In this document: piece after piece, positions 8,203 to 14,976 of the stretch | Layout of the letters: each line of letters begins with the position of its first letter | How positions within the stretch are numbered: the first letter of the stretch is position 1 | NCBI GenBank assembly: GCA_021791235.1 | Contig: JAJYXA010000499.1 | Coordinates: 1-14,976, forward strand | DNA from: Pseudomonadota bacterium | GTDB taxonomy: Bacteria; Pseudomonadota; Gammaproteobacteria; Burkholderiales; Thiobacillaceae | Direction: 5' to 3' | DNA length: 14,976 nucleotides | Position numbers and translations under genes: made by a program | The notes under the pieces: model-generated | Databases searched by the model: none | Told to the model about the DNA's origin: nothing | Seen by the model: the letters and a program-made list of their open reading frames with translations, nothing else

Positions 8203-8385
8203 CTAAAACGCCACCATCTCGAAATCGTCCTTGCGCGCGCCGCAATCGGGACAGGTCCAGTTGATCGGAACATCTTCCCAGCGCGTGCCCGGCGGGATGC
8301 CGTCGTCGGGTGCACCGGCTTCCTCGTGGTAGATGTAACCGCAGATCAGGCACATCCAGCTTTTGTATTCGGGGGTTTCGGACAT
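8203..8385 (-). CDS. Rubredoxin
   Basis: A 60-residue cytoplasmic one-iron electron carrier. The Fe(Cys)4 site is complete: Cys12 and Cys15 in MCLICGYIY, and Cys45 and Cys48 in WTCPDCGARK. Between them is the conserved PDDGIPPGTRWEDVP segment, and the protein ends DDFEMVAF. Length and spacing are typical of a single-domain rubredoxin. The redox partner cannot be read from the sequence. The ATG at 8385 gives the normal family length, although no Shine-Dalgarno sequence precedes it. The gene is divergent from thiD across 53 bp and separated by 154 bp from the next minus-strand gene, so it is probably transcribed alone or with read-through into that gene. Confidence 0.96.
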   Translation of the reverse strand: MSETPEYKSWMCLICGYIYHEEAGAPDDGIPPGTRWEDVPINWTCPDCGARKDDFEMVAF

Positions 8386-8404
8386 GGGGGCAAGGGGAAT
8401 CGGC

Positions 8405-8425
8405 TAAAATTGGAGATTGATTTTA
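8405..8425. promoter_or_regulatory. Symmetric AT-rich element, candidate paired divergent -10 boxes for rubredoxin and thiD
   Basis: TAAAAT (8405-8410) and its reverse complement ATTTTA (8420-8425), separated by 9 bp, sit in the 53-bp divergent gap. Read on the plus strand the first would be a -10 box for thiD, with RNA starting near 8417. Read on the minus strand the second would be a -10 box for rubredoxin, with RNA starting near 8413. I see no good -35 for either. The same symmetry could instead be a regulator binding site. Confidence 0.4.
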
Positions 8426-8438
8426 AAGCAGTGACGCC

Positions 8439-9281
8439 ATGCCGCCTATCTTCTCCCCCAAGCCCACGCCGCCGCTGGTGCTCAGCTTCGCCGCGTCCGA
8501 CCCGACCGGCGGTGCAGGCATCCAGGCCGATCTGCTGACGCTGGCCAGCATGGGCTGCCACCCGCTGTCGGTGATCACCGCCATCACGGTGCAGGACACG
8601 GCCGGCGTCGACGAGATCCTGGTGATCGACTCCGAGTGGGTAGCCGACCAGGCGCGCATGCTGCTGGAAGACGTCCCGGTGGCGGCGTTCAAGCTCGGCA
8701 TGCTGGGCAGCCCCGAATCGATCGCGGTCATCGCCGAGATCCTCGCCGACTACCCGGACATTCCAGTCATCCTCGATCCGGTACTGGCGTCAGGGCGCGG
8801 CGACGAACTCGCCACCGACGACATGATCGCCGCCATGCGCGACCTGCTGATCCCGCAGACCAGCATCCTCACCCCCAACAGCCACGAAGCCCGGCGGCTG
8901 GCGCTGTTCGAATCGGACGAGGACGACCTCGATCTCGCCGCCTGCGCCAGGCACCTGACCGACCTCGGCTGCGAGTACGTGCTCATCACCGGCACCCACG
9001 AGGCCACGCCGCGCGTATTGAACAGCCTGTACGACGCCAACGGCCACGTGCAGACCGACGCCTGGGACCGCCTGCCCGGCAGCTATCACGGTTCCGGCTG
9101 CACCCTCGCCTCGGCCATCGCCGCCACTCTGGCCTATGGCCAGGACGTGCCACAGGCGGTGCGCGATGCACAGAATTTCACCTACGAAACCCTGAAGGCG
9201 GCGTTCCGTCCCGGCATGGGCCAATACATCCCCGAGCGTTTCTTCTGGGCTCAGGATGGGCAGGCGGAAGGCAATGCCTGA
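8439..9281 (+). CDS. thiD: ThiD, hydroxymethylpyrimidine / HMP-phosphate kinase
   Basis: A 280-residue cytoplasmic ribokinase-family enzyme. By family it phosphorylates HMP and HMP-P to HMP-pyrophosphate, which ThiE then uses. Seen in order: SDPTGGAGIQAD (20-31; Pro-Thr where many have Ser-Ser), FKLGMLGS (84-91), ILDPVLASGRGDEL (111-124), ILTPNSHEA (143-151), VLITGTHE (181-188), and the anion-hole motif HGSGCT (217-222; usually HGTGCT) with Cys221. Length is slightly above E. coli ThiD because of a Pro-rich N-terminus. No strong ribosome site precedes the ATG; GGAG at 8412-8415 is too far away. It is the first gene of thiD-thiE-hemL-dsrS. The leader is too short for a TPP riboswitch and none of its motifs is visible. 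Confidence 0.95.
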   Translation: MPPIFSPKPTPPLVLSFAASDPTGGAGIQADLLTLASMGCHPLSVITAITVQDTAGVDEILVIDSEWVADQARMLLEDVPVAAFKLGMLGSPESIAVIAEILADYPDIPVILDPVLASGRGDELATDDMIAAMRDLLIPQTSILTPNSHEARRLALFESDEDDLDLAACARHLTDLGCEYVLITGTHEATPRVLNSLYDANGHVQTDAWDRLPGSYHGSGCTLASAIAATLAYGQDVPQAVRDAQNFTYETLKAAFRPGMGQYIPERFFWAQDGQAEGNA

Positions 9282-9289
9282 TCGTCGCC

Positions 9290-9925
9290 ATGCTTGAATT
9301 TCCGGGTGGCGTGTATGCCATCACCCCCGAAACCGCAGATACCGAACGCCTGTTGCAGCAGGTCGGGGCGGCCTTGGCGGGCGGCGTGGCCGCGGTGCAG
9401 TACCGCGACAAATCAGGCGACGTCGCCCGCCGGCACGAGCAGGCGAGCGAACTGGTCGCGCTGTGCCGCCAATTCAGGGTGCCGCTGATCGTCAACGACG
9501 ACCTGCGGCTGGCCGATTTGACCGACGCCGATGGCGTGCACCTGGGGCGCGACGACGGCAGCCTGCGCGAGGCGCGCATCATCCTCGGCAAAAACAAATT
9601 CGTCGGCGCTTCGTGCTACCAGAGCCTCGAGCTCGCGCACGCGGCCCAGGCCGCGGGAGCGGATTACATCGCCTTCGGCAGCTTTTTTCCGTCACCCACA
9701 AAGCCGGCCGCGCCGCGCGCCAGCCTCGATCTGCTGCGTGAGGCCGCACCGCACATCCACATGCCACTGGTCGCCATCGGCGGCATCACCCTCGCCAATG
9801 CGCCACAACTGCTCGACGCCGGTGCCGACTGCCTCGCCGTGCTGTCGGCGCTGTTCGACGCCCCCGACATCCGTGCCAGCGCGCACGACCTGAATCAACT
9901 CTTTGAAGTGGAATCGGAACAATGA
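9290..9925 (+). CDS. thiE: ThiE, thiamine-phosphate synthase
   Basis: A 211-residue TIM-barrel enzyme that joins HMP-pyrophosphate to the thiazole phosphate to make thiamine phosphate. Motifs: VQYRDKSGD (36-44, pyrophosphate side), [10 protein letters not shown] (66-75), DGVHLGRDD (81-89), GASCY (106-110), [16 protein letters not shown] (124-139, equivalent to the usual GPIFPTxTK loop) and VAIGGI (161-166). Length is normal. The frame is open far upstream inside thiD, but the ATG at 9290, 8 nt after the thiD stop, gives the family N-terminus; its ribosome site is weak, suggesting coupling to thiD. The stop overlaps the hemL start (ATGA at 9922-9925). Identity is firm. Confidence 0.94.
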   Translation: MLEFPGGVYAITPETADTERLLQQVGAALAGGVAAVQYRDKSGDVARRHEQASELVALCRQFRVPLIVNDDLRLADLTDADGVHLGRDDGSLREARIILGKNKFVGASCYQSLELAHAAQAAGADYIAFGSFFPSPTKPAAPRASLDLLREAAPHIHMPLVAIGGITLANAPQLLDAGADCLAVLSALFDAPDIRASAHDLNQLFEVESEQ

Positions 9926-11199
9926 CCCGTAACCAAGAACTTTTCGAACAATCCCAGAAAGTCATCCCCGGCGGCGTGAACTCCCCGGTGCGCGCCTTCA
10001 AGAGCGTCGGCGGCACCCCGGTATTCTTCAGCCGCGCCAAGGGATCCCGCGTGTGGGACGCCGACGGCCGCGAATACATCGACTACGTCGGCTCGTGGGG
10101 CCCGGCCATCCTCGGCCACGCCCACCCCGGCACGGTGAAGGCGGTGCAGGACGCCGCCGCCAACGGCCTGTCGTTCGGCGCACCCAGCGAGGCAGAACTG
10201 ACCATCGCAAAGCGCATCATCGAGCTCGTGCCAAGCATCGAGAAGGTTCGGCTGGTATCAAGCGGCACCGAGGCGACCATGAGCGCGATCCGTCTGGCCA
10301 GGGGATTTACGGGACGCAGCAAGTTCATCAAGTTCGAAGGCTGTTACCACGGCCACGCCGACTTCCTGCTGGTGAAGGCCGGCTCCGGCGCGCTCACTTT
10401 CGGCAATCCCACCTCGGCCGGGGTGCCGCCGGAAGTCGCGGCGCAGACCCTCGTGCTCGACTACAACGACGTCGCCGGGCTCGAGCGCACCTTCGCCGAG
10501 ATCGGCAGCGAGATCGCCTGCATCATCGTCGAGCCCTTCGCCGGCAACATGAACCTGGTGAAGCCGACCGCCGAATTCATGACGACGATGCGCCGGCTGT
10601 GCGATCAGCACGGCGCCCTGCTGATCTTCGACGAAGTGATGACCGGTTTCCGTGTCGACCTCGGCTGTGCGCAGAAACTGCTCGGCATCAAGCCGGATCT
10701 CACCACGCTCGGCAAGGTGATCGGCGGCGGCATGCCGGTCGGTGCCTTCGGCGGCCGCGCGGACGTGATGGACGCGCTGGCGCCCACCGGCCCGGTGTAC
10801 CAGGCGGGCACATTGTCGGGCAATCCGGTCGCGGTGGCAGCCGGCCTGGCGACGCTCGCCGCGATTTCCGAACCCGGCTTCTACGCGACGCTCACTGCCC
10901 GTACCGAAAAACTGGTGAAGGGTCTGAACGCTGCAGCGAAGGACGCCGGCGTTACCTTCTGCGCCGACTCGGTCGGCGGCATGTTCGGCCTGTATTTCGC
11001 CGCGAAGCCGCCTGCCAGCTTTGCCGAAGTGATGCAGAGCGACAAGGAGACGTTCAACCGCTTCTTCCACGCGATGCTCGATCACGGCATCTATCTCGCG
11101 CCCTCCGCATTCGAAGCCGGTTTCGTCTCGGCCGCGCACAGCGACGCCGACATCGACGCCACCATCGCCGCCGCACGCGAGGTGTTCAAGGCGCTATGA
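9922..11199 (+). CDS. hemL: HemL, glutamate-1-semialdehyde 2,1-aminomutase
   Basis: A 425-residue PLP-dependent cytoplasmic enzyme converting glutamate-1-semialdehyde to 5-aminolevulinate, the entry to heme, siroheme and other tetrapyrroles. The family signature is clear: [12 protein letters not shown] (15-26), [16 protein letters not shown] (113-128, cofactor phosphate contact), CYHGHAD (141-147), [11 protein letters not shown] (201-211), [12 protein letters not shown] (233-244, with Asp237 facing the PLP ring), and [18 protein letters not shown] with the Schiff-base Lys265. Length matches the family (about 425-430). Its ATG overlaps the thiE stop by 4 nt and its own stop overlaps the next start by 4 nt, so all are likely co-translated. 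No defects seen. Confidence 0.98.
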   Translation: MTRNQELFEQSQKVIPGGVNSPVRAFKSVGGTPVFFSRAKGSRVWDADGREYIDYVGSWGPAILGHAHPGTVKAVQDAAANGLSFGAPSEAELTIAKRIIELVPSIEKVRLVSSGTEATMSAIRLARGFTGRSKFIKFEGCYHGHADFLLVKAGSGALTFGNPTSAGVPPEVAAQTLVLDYNDVAGLERTFAEIGSEIACIIVEPFAGNMNLVKPTAEFMTTMRRLCDQHGALLIFDEVMTGFRVDLGCAQKLLGIKPDLTTLGKVIGGGMPVGAFGGRADVMDALAPTGPVYQAGTLSGNPVAVAAGLATLAAISEPGFYATLTARTEKLVKGLNAAAKDAGVTFCADSVGGMFGLYFAAKPPASFAEVMQSDKETFNRFFHAMLDHGIYLAPSAFEAGFVSAAHSDADIDATIAAAREVFKAL

Positions 11200-12263
11200 A
11201 CGACGAGCTGTCCCCCGAAGATGAACTGCGCCTCAACGTTCTCTTCAATACCGAGCTCAAAGCCGTCCGCATCGACGAGTCGAACATGACGCTGTGGGCG
11301 CTGACACCGCAGGGTGAGGCGAGCGTGCCGCTGAAGCCCAACGAGCGTTCCGACCGCTATCTGAAACGAGTGCGCGAACTGCTGTCCGGCCACGCGCTCG
11401 GCTCGCCCGGCGGCTACCCGGTGCATCTGACGCGCTGGACCCGCCAGTCCCAGGCCGGGCTGTCGACCCAGCACCTGGCGCAGCTGTTATTGATTGCCGA
11501 AGAGGAGGCGGTGGTCGCGGTGGTGCACTCGCCCGCGCTCACCGACGAACTGGCGCGCTACGCCTGGTGGTGCATGCCGACCATCGAGAATGCACGGCTG
11601 ATGCTGATGCGCGACGTGGTGTGTAAAGGAAGCATGGGCCGCACGCTGGCCGAGTTCCTGGTCGAGCACCTCGCCTTCCTGCACGAGGACGACGTCGGCA
11701 TTCTCGACACCGTCGCGGTGATGCTGTACTCCGGCGTGCTCACGGACGCCGAGCGGCTGGCAATGTGGAAACGCGGCAGCAGCCGCAATTCGTATTACGT
11801 GCCCTTCCTCGAGCTGCAGCCCGACACGCTGCCGAACCCGCGCACCGAGCGCGCCGACCACGCCAGCGTGCCGCAGTTCGCCGGCAATCCCTACAGTACG
11901 ATGCTGGAGAAAGCGCTCTCAGGGCAAGGCCAGACCTTCCTCGCCACCACCGCGCTGATTCTCGACCGCCCGGAAATCCAGGAAGTGGTGAACCACACGC
12001 TGAACGCACTGGCCAACTGGTGCGCGCCGCTGCGCCAAACGGACGAAGCCGCACGCGCCACAGCGCGCGCGGCGCTGCTCGCCGCCGCGCCGCAACTGGA
12101 ACCGGACTGCGCCGCACTCGACGTCCTGGCTGCGGTGGACGCCGACACGGTGCGGCCGATCTTCCTCAAGACCACCGCCATCGGCTCGCTGATGCGGCGC
12201 AAGATCCAGCCGGTCGTCACGCCCCTGCTCGACGCCATCGCAGTGCTGCGCCGCCAGCCTTGA
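11196..12263 (+). CDS. dsrS: DsrS-like protein
   Basis: A 355-residue predicted soluble protein with no signal peptide or membrane segment. The N-terminal third ([47 protein letters not shown], then VHLTRWTR, residues about 5-83) matches my recollection of DsrS, the last product of the dsr operon in sulfur oxidisers such as Allochromatium. DsrS has no known enzymatic activity and has been proposed to affect dsr expression or protein level. A middle segment [22 protein letters not shown] (about 115-136) also fits. The rest is helical and less conserved. Start and hemL stop share ATGA at 11196-11199. Recognition is from memory of the family, so the symbol is provisional. No other dsr gene is in the window. 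Confidence 0.65.
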   Translation: MNDELSPEDELRLNVLFNTELKAVRIDESNMTLWALTPQGEASVPLKPNERSDRYLKRVRELLSGHALGSPGGYPVHLTRWTRQSQAGLSTQHLAQLLLIAEEEAVVAVVHSPALTDELARYAWWCMPTIENARLMLMRDVVCKGSMGRTLAEFLVEHLAFLHEDDVGILDTVAVMLYSGVLTDAERLAMWKRGSSRNSYYVPFLELQPDTLPNPRTERADHASVPQFAGNPYSTMLEKALSGQGQTFLATTALILDRPEIQEVVNHTLNALANWCAPLRQTDEAARATARAALLAAAPQLEPDCAALDVLAAVDADTVRPIFLKTTAIGSLMRRKIQPVVTPLLDAIAVLRRQP

Positions 12264-12266
12264 AAC

Positions 12267-12304
12267 GGCGAACCCCTGCGCGCTTTCGCACGCAGGGGTT
12301 CGCC
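12267..12304. terminator. Bidirectional terminator-like hairpin between the convergent dsrS-like and dsbD genes
   Basis: GGCGAACCCCTGCG (12267-12280) pairs perfectly with 12291-12304 to form a 14-bp stem with a 10-nt loop. It fills most of the 54-bp gap between two convergent stop codons (12263 and 12318). There is no U-run on either side, so it is not a classical intrinsic terminator; it may act as an RNA 3'-end stabiliser or with Rho. Confidence 0.65.
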
Positions 12305-12317
12305 AGCCCGCGCTGAA

Positions 12318-14615
12318 TTACTTGCCCAGCGCGGCGTCGATGCTGGCGAGGAACTTGTCGGATTTCTCGAAACCGATCACCTTGTAATCCGACTGCTCCC
12401 CCGCGCCATTCCAGAAAATGAGGCCGGGCGGGCCGAACAGGCTGAAGCGCTGCAGCAAGGCCTTGTCGGCGTCGGTGTTGGCTGTGACGTCGACCTGCAG
12501 CAGGACCATCTTGTGCAGGCGCGCCTGGACCTTGGGTTCCTTGAAGGTGAAACGCTCCATTTCCTTGCACGACACGCACCAGTCGGCATAGAAGTCGAGC
12601 ATGACCGCACGGCCTTCGGCCTTGGCCGCAGCCAGCCGGGCATCAAGTTCGGCAACGCTCTTCACCTTCTCGAATGCCAGGCCTTCCGGCTCGGCCGCCA
12701 TCGCGCCGCCGCCGGTACCGGCCACCACCCCGCCCTTGAACACGTCGAGCGGCTGCAGCAGGTCGCGGCTGCCGGCCAGCATGCCGAGAATGATCGACAG
12801 CCCGCCGATCAGCAACACCACGCCGAGGCCCTTCCACAGGCGCGCCCAGCCCGACGCTTTGTCCGGCAGCGGGTCGAGCGCATGCAGGTAGATCGCGGAC
12901 GCGATCAGCAGCACGGCCCACAGCAGCATGTTGATCCAGGCCGGGATGATGGGCGAAACGAGATAGATGGCGATCGCCAGCATCATCACGCCGAAGAAAT
13001 ACTTCACCGCATTCATCCAGCCGCCGGCGCGCGGCAGCAGGGCACCCGCCGACAGACCCACCAGCAGCAAGGGCACGCCCATGCCCAGCGCCAGCACGAA
13101 CAGCGCGACGCCGCCCAGCGTGGTGTTGCCGGTCTGCGCAATGAAGGCGAGTGCGGCGGCGAGCGGGGGCGCCACGCAGGGGCCGACGATCACGGCCGAC
13201 AGCGCGCCCATGATGAAGACGCCGACGAAGTTGCCGCCTTTCATCTTGTTGGATGCATCGGAGAACTTGCTCTGGATGAAGCTCGGCAGCTGGAGTTCGA
13301 AGAAGCCGAACATCGACATCGCCAGCAGCACGAAAATGCCTGCGCCGATGCCGAGCGCCCACGGATTCTGCAGCGCGTTCGACAGCAGCGTGCCGGACAG
13401 GGCCGCCGCCACGCCGGCCAGCGCGTAGGTGATGGCCATGCCCAGCACATAGGCGAGCGAAAGCAGGAAACCGCTGGCCTTGGTGAGCTGCTTGTTCTGC
13501 CCGGCGATGATGCCCGACAGGATCGGGATCATCGGGAACACGCATGGCGTCAGCGCCAGCAGCAGTCCGAAGCCGAAAAACGTGGCGACGACCGCCCAGA
13601 AACTGCCGCCCTTCAGCACGCGCTCGATTTTCGAGGTATCGGATTCGCCCACGGCAGGCTCAGCCGGCGTCGCCGCCGGGCCGCTCTCGGCAACAGGCAC
13701 AGCGGCACCGCTCGCCGCCAGGGAAAAGTCATGCTTGATCGGGGGGTAGCAGACGCCGACCGCCTCGTTGCAGCCCTGCCAGGTGGCTGCCAGCACCAGC
13801 TTCTCGTTGCCGGCCAGTGCGCGCGACAACGTGAGGCTGGTCGAAAAACTCCGGTGATACACCTCGGTGCGGCCGAAGCTCGGGTCGTCCTTGACGTCGC
13901 CCGCCGGGGTGTCGACGCGCGTCACGTTCACATCGGCCGGCGATTTGACGACGAAGGCGAGCTTGTCGCGATACAGGTAGGTATTGGCAGTCGGCGTGTA
14001 ATCCAGTTTGACCGTCTGCGCATCCGGCATGGCTGCGGAAACCTGGAAGGCTTCGTCCGGCGGCAGGAGTTTAGGCATGCCCGAATCGCCCGCCAGGCTG
14101 CGCAGACTGTCGAGCGCGGAAGGCGCTGCAGAGGAGGCAGACGCAGAGGGCGCCGGGGCGAGCGCTGCGGGGGCAGCTACCGCAGCAGGCAGCTTGATCG
14201 TGACGCTTTCGCTTTGCGGGGTGTAGCACAGTCCGGCGTCCGCGCAGCCCTGCGACACCGTTTTGAGGGTGACCGACGTGGCGCCTGCGGTGCGCTGGAT
14301 CGGCAGCGCGATGCGCACATCCTTGCGATAGGTCTCGACCGTGCCGAAGTTCTCGTCCTGCTTCGCCTTGCCGGGTGGCTTCAGCGGCGTGCCCAGCGTC
14401 GCGCCGTCGACTTCGAACTTGAACCTGTCGCGATACATGTAATAGCCATCGGCGATCTGCCAGTGCGCTTCCAGCGTATTGGCATCCAGCGCCCGCGCCG
14501 AGAACTTGAACGCGACTTCGGGGTCGAGAAATTCTTCGGCATGGGCCACTGGAAAATGCGCAAACGCACCCCCAACTGCAAACAGTGCGCTGAGCAAACG
14601 GATCCACTTAGTCAT
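12318..14615 (-). CDS. dsbD: DsbD, thiol:disulfide interchange protein with two tandem alpha domains
   Basis: A 765-residue inner-membrane reductant conduit carrying electrons from cytoplasmic thioredoxin to periplasmic partners. Order: signal peptide (1-26, MTKWIRLL...AHA), alpha domain 1 (about 28-143; YYMYRD and Cys124/Cys130 in QGCADAGLCY), Ala/Pro/Ser linker (144-178), alpha domain 2 (about 183-300; TYLYRD and Cys282/Cys289 in QGCNEAVGVCYPP), linker, a multi-helix membrane domain (about 338-612) with Cys358 in TPCVFPMIPIL and Cys480 in VGPCVAPPL, and a C-terminal thioredoxin-like gamma domain with Cys680/Cys683 (ADWCVSCKEME). E. coli DsbD (about 565 residues) has one alpha domain, so the second adds about 150-200 residues. 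ATG 14615 is chosen because AAGGAG lies 10 nt upstream and a clean signal peptide follows; a start at 14681 would add 22 residues before the signal peptide. It overlaps cutA by 8 nt. Confidence 0.95.
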   Translation of the reverse strand: MTKWIRLLSALFAVGGAFAHFPVAHAEEFLDPEVAFKFSARALDANTLEAHWQIADGYYMYRDRFKFEVDGATLGTPLKPPGKAKQDENFGTVETYRKDVRIALPIQRTAGATSVTLKTVSQGCADAGLCYTPQSESVTIKLPAAVAAPAALAPAPSASASSAAPSALDSLRSLAGDSGMPKLLPPDEAFQVSAAMPDAQTVKLDYTPTANTYLYRDKLAFVVKSPADVNVTRVDTPAGDVKDDPSFGRTEVYHRSFSTSLTLSRALAGNEKLVLAATWQGCNEAVGVCYPPIKHDFSLAASGAAVPVAESGPAATPAEPAVGESDTSKIERVLKGGSFWAVVATFFGFGLLLALTPCVFPMIPILSGIIAGQNKQLTKASGFLLSLAYVLGMAITYALAGVAAALSGTLLSNALQNPWALGIGAGIFVLLAMSMFGFFELQLPSFIQSKFSDASNKMKGGNFVGVFIMGALSAVIVGPCVAPPLAAALAFIAQTGNTTLGGVALFVLALGMGVPLLLVGLSAGALLPRAGGWMNAVKYFFGVMMLAIAIYLVSPIIPAWINMLLWAVLLIASAIYLHALDPLPDKASGWARLWKGLGVVLLIGGLSIILGMLAGSRDLLQPLDVFKGGVVAGTGGGAMAAEPEGLAFEKVKSVAELDARLAAAKAEGRAVMLDFYADWCVSCKEMERFTFKEPKVQARLHKMVLLQVDVTANTDADKALLQRFSLFGPPGLIFWNGAGEQSDYKVIGFEKSDKFLASIDAALGK

Positions 14616-14931
14616 GCTTTTCAGTCTCCTTGGCCACCCAGTCGAGATAAGCGGGCAGGCCGTGTGTAATCGGTACGGCAATGAGTTCAGGTACGTCGTA
14701 AGGGTGATGTGCGCGGACGATCGCTTCGACCAGCGGGTAGTGTGCCACGGTGGTTTTGATCAGCAGCGGGATTTCGTCCGCCGATTCCACCGCGCCCCGC
14801 CAACGGTAGATGGAGCGGCACGCCGCCAAAACGTTCGCGCACGCCGCCGCACGGCTTTCGATCAGCGCGTGCGCCAGTTTCTCGGCGCCCGCAACATCGG
14901 GTACATTCGTCAAGACTAACAAAGGTTCCAT
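14608..14931 (-). CDS. cutA: CutA, divalent-ion tolerance family protein
   Basis: A 107-residue member of the trimeric CutA1 family, historically tied to copper tolerance though its biochemical role is unsettled. Family features: LVLTNVPD strand (5-12), AAACANVLAACRSIYRWRGAVESADE (28-53, with the conserved Cys and the SIYRW core), LLIKTT (56-61), HHPYDVPELIAVPI (75-88) and the C-terminal YLDWV. Length is normal. The only reasonable start is the ATG at 14931. It overlaps dsbD (ATGACTAA, 14608-14615), a pairing also seen in E. coli, so the two are probably co-translated. No strong ribosome site is visible, and the divergent plus-strand start is only 3 bp away. Confidence 0.93.
   Translation of the reverse strand: MEPLLVLTNVPDVAGAEKLAHALIESRAAACANVLAACRSIYRWRGAVESADEIPLLIKTTVAHYPLVEAIVRAHHPYDVPELIAVPITHGLPAYLDWVAKETEKHD
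14626..14631 (-). promoter_or_regulatory. Ribosome binding site supporting the dsbD start at 14615
   Basis: Read on the minus strand, AAGGAG lies inside the 3' end of cutA, 10 nt before the dsbD ATG. It supports the shorter DsbD with a proper signal peptide. Confidence 0.7.
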
Positions 14932-14934
14932 GTC

Positions 14935-14976
14935 ATGCGCTTTGGTTGGATTGTGCTACTGCTGCTGTCGTTTCCG
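14935..14976 (+). CDS. 5' end of an unidentified gene, possibly fxsA
   Basis: An ATG at 14935 opens a frame that runs off the window after 14 codons: MRFGWIVLLLLSFP. This is a short basic start followed by a hydrophobic stretch, fitting a signal peptide or first membrane helix. AAGG lies 9 nt upstream. FxsA, a small membrane protein near cutA-dsbD in E. coli and starting in a similar way, is a candidate, but 14 residues cannot settle it. Confidence 0.45.
   Translation, partial: MRFGWIVLLLLSFP

Noticed and set aside
8386..8438. TPP riboswitch before thiD
   Set aside because: The gap is too short and lacks CUGAGA-type THI-box motifs.
8636..9289. Upstream extension of the thiE frame through thiD
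   Set aside because: The residues are Arg/His/Pro-rich and out of frame with ThiD; the ThiE domain begins at the ATG at 9290.
10053..11195. Upstream extension of the dsrS-like frame through hemL
   Set aside because: Arg-rich shadow of hemL; the real N-terminus begins at the ATGA overlap.
12513..14669. 718-codon plus-strand frame opposite dsbD
   Set aside because: Arg/His/Gln-rich antisense shadow of dsbD, with no family motif.
14616..14681. 22-residue N-terminal extension of DsbD
   Set aside because: It would put a Pro/Arg-containing segment before the signal peptide and bypass the AAGGAG ribosome site.

Overview
The window looks like chromosomal DNA from a GC-rich betaproteobacterium, most likely a Thiobacillus-like sulfur oxidiser. 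The basis is gene content: a pilGHIJ-pilL twitching-chemotaxis operon without pilK, a rubredoxin gene divergent from thiD-thiE-hemL, and a DsrS-type gene coupled to hemL. This placement is inferred from content and order, not from a database search. I see no tRNA, rRNA, insertion sequence, CRISPR array or attachment site.

Region 1 (1-6972, minus strand) is a type IV pilus chemosensory operon read right to left. It encodes PilG and PilH (CheY-like regulators), PilI (CheW-like adaptor), PilJ (methyl-accepting receptor) and PilL/ChpA (giant Hpt-bearing CheA-type kinase). PilL runs off the left edge, so only its first 1140 residues are visible, without the kinase core. PilJ should sense a signal at the pilus or envelope, pass it through PilI to PilL, and PilL should phosphorylate PilG and PilH to control pilus extension and retraction.

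Region 2 (7091-8438) holds an uncharacterised 301-residue secreted protein on the minus strand, with its own strong terminator, and a small rubredoxin gene. A 154-bp non-coding gap separates the two. A 53-bp divergent promoter region with two symmetric -10-like boxes separates rubredoxin from thiD.

Region 3 (8439-12263, plus strand) is a tight thiD-thiE-hemL-dsrS-like operon. It joins thiamine assembly (pyrimidine kinase and thiamine-phosphate synthase), tetrapyrrole synthesis (glutamate-1-semialdehyde aminomutase) and a protein resembling DsrS of sulfur oxidisers. The last two junctions are 4-nt stop/start overlaps. A 14-bp perfect hairpin lies between the convergent dsrS-like and dsbD genes.

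Region 4 (12318-14976) is cutA-dsbD on the minus strand, overlapping by 8 nt. A plus-strand gene starts 3 bp from the cutA start codon and leaves the window after 14 codons. DsbD is about 200 residues longer than the E. coli protein because it carries two tandem periplasmic alpha domains, each with its own cysteine pair.

I found no clear defence system or wholly new multigene system. The points most worth a second look are the tandem-alpha DsbD, the A10 tract in pilL where a slip in either direction gives an almost immediate stop, the hemL-dsrS coupling, and the unidentified secreted protein.
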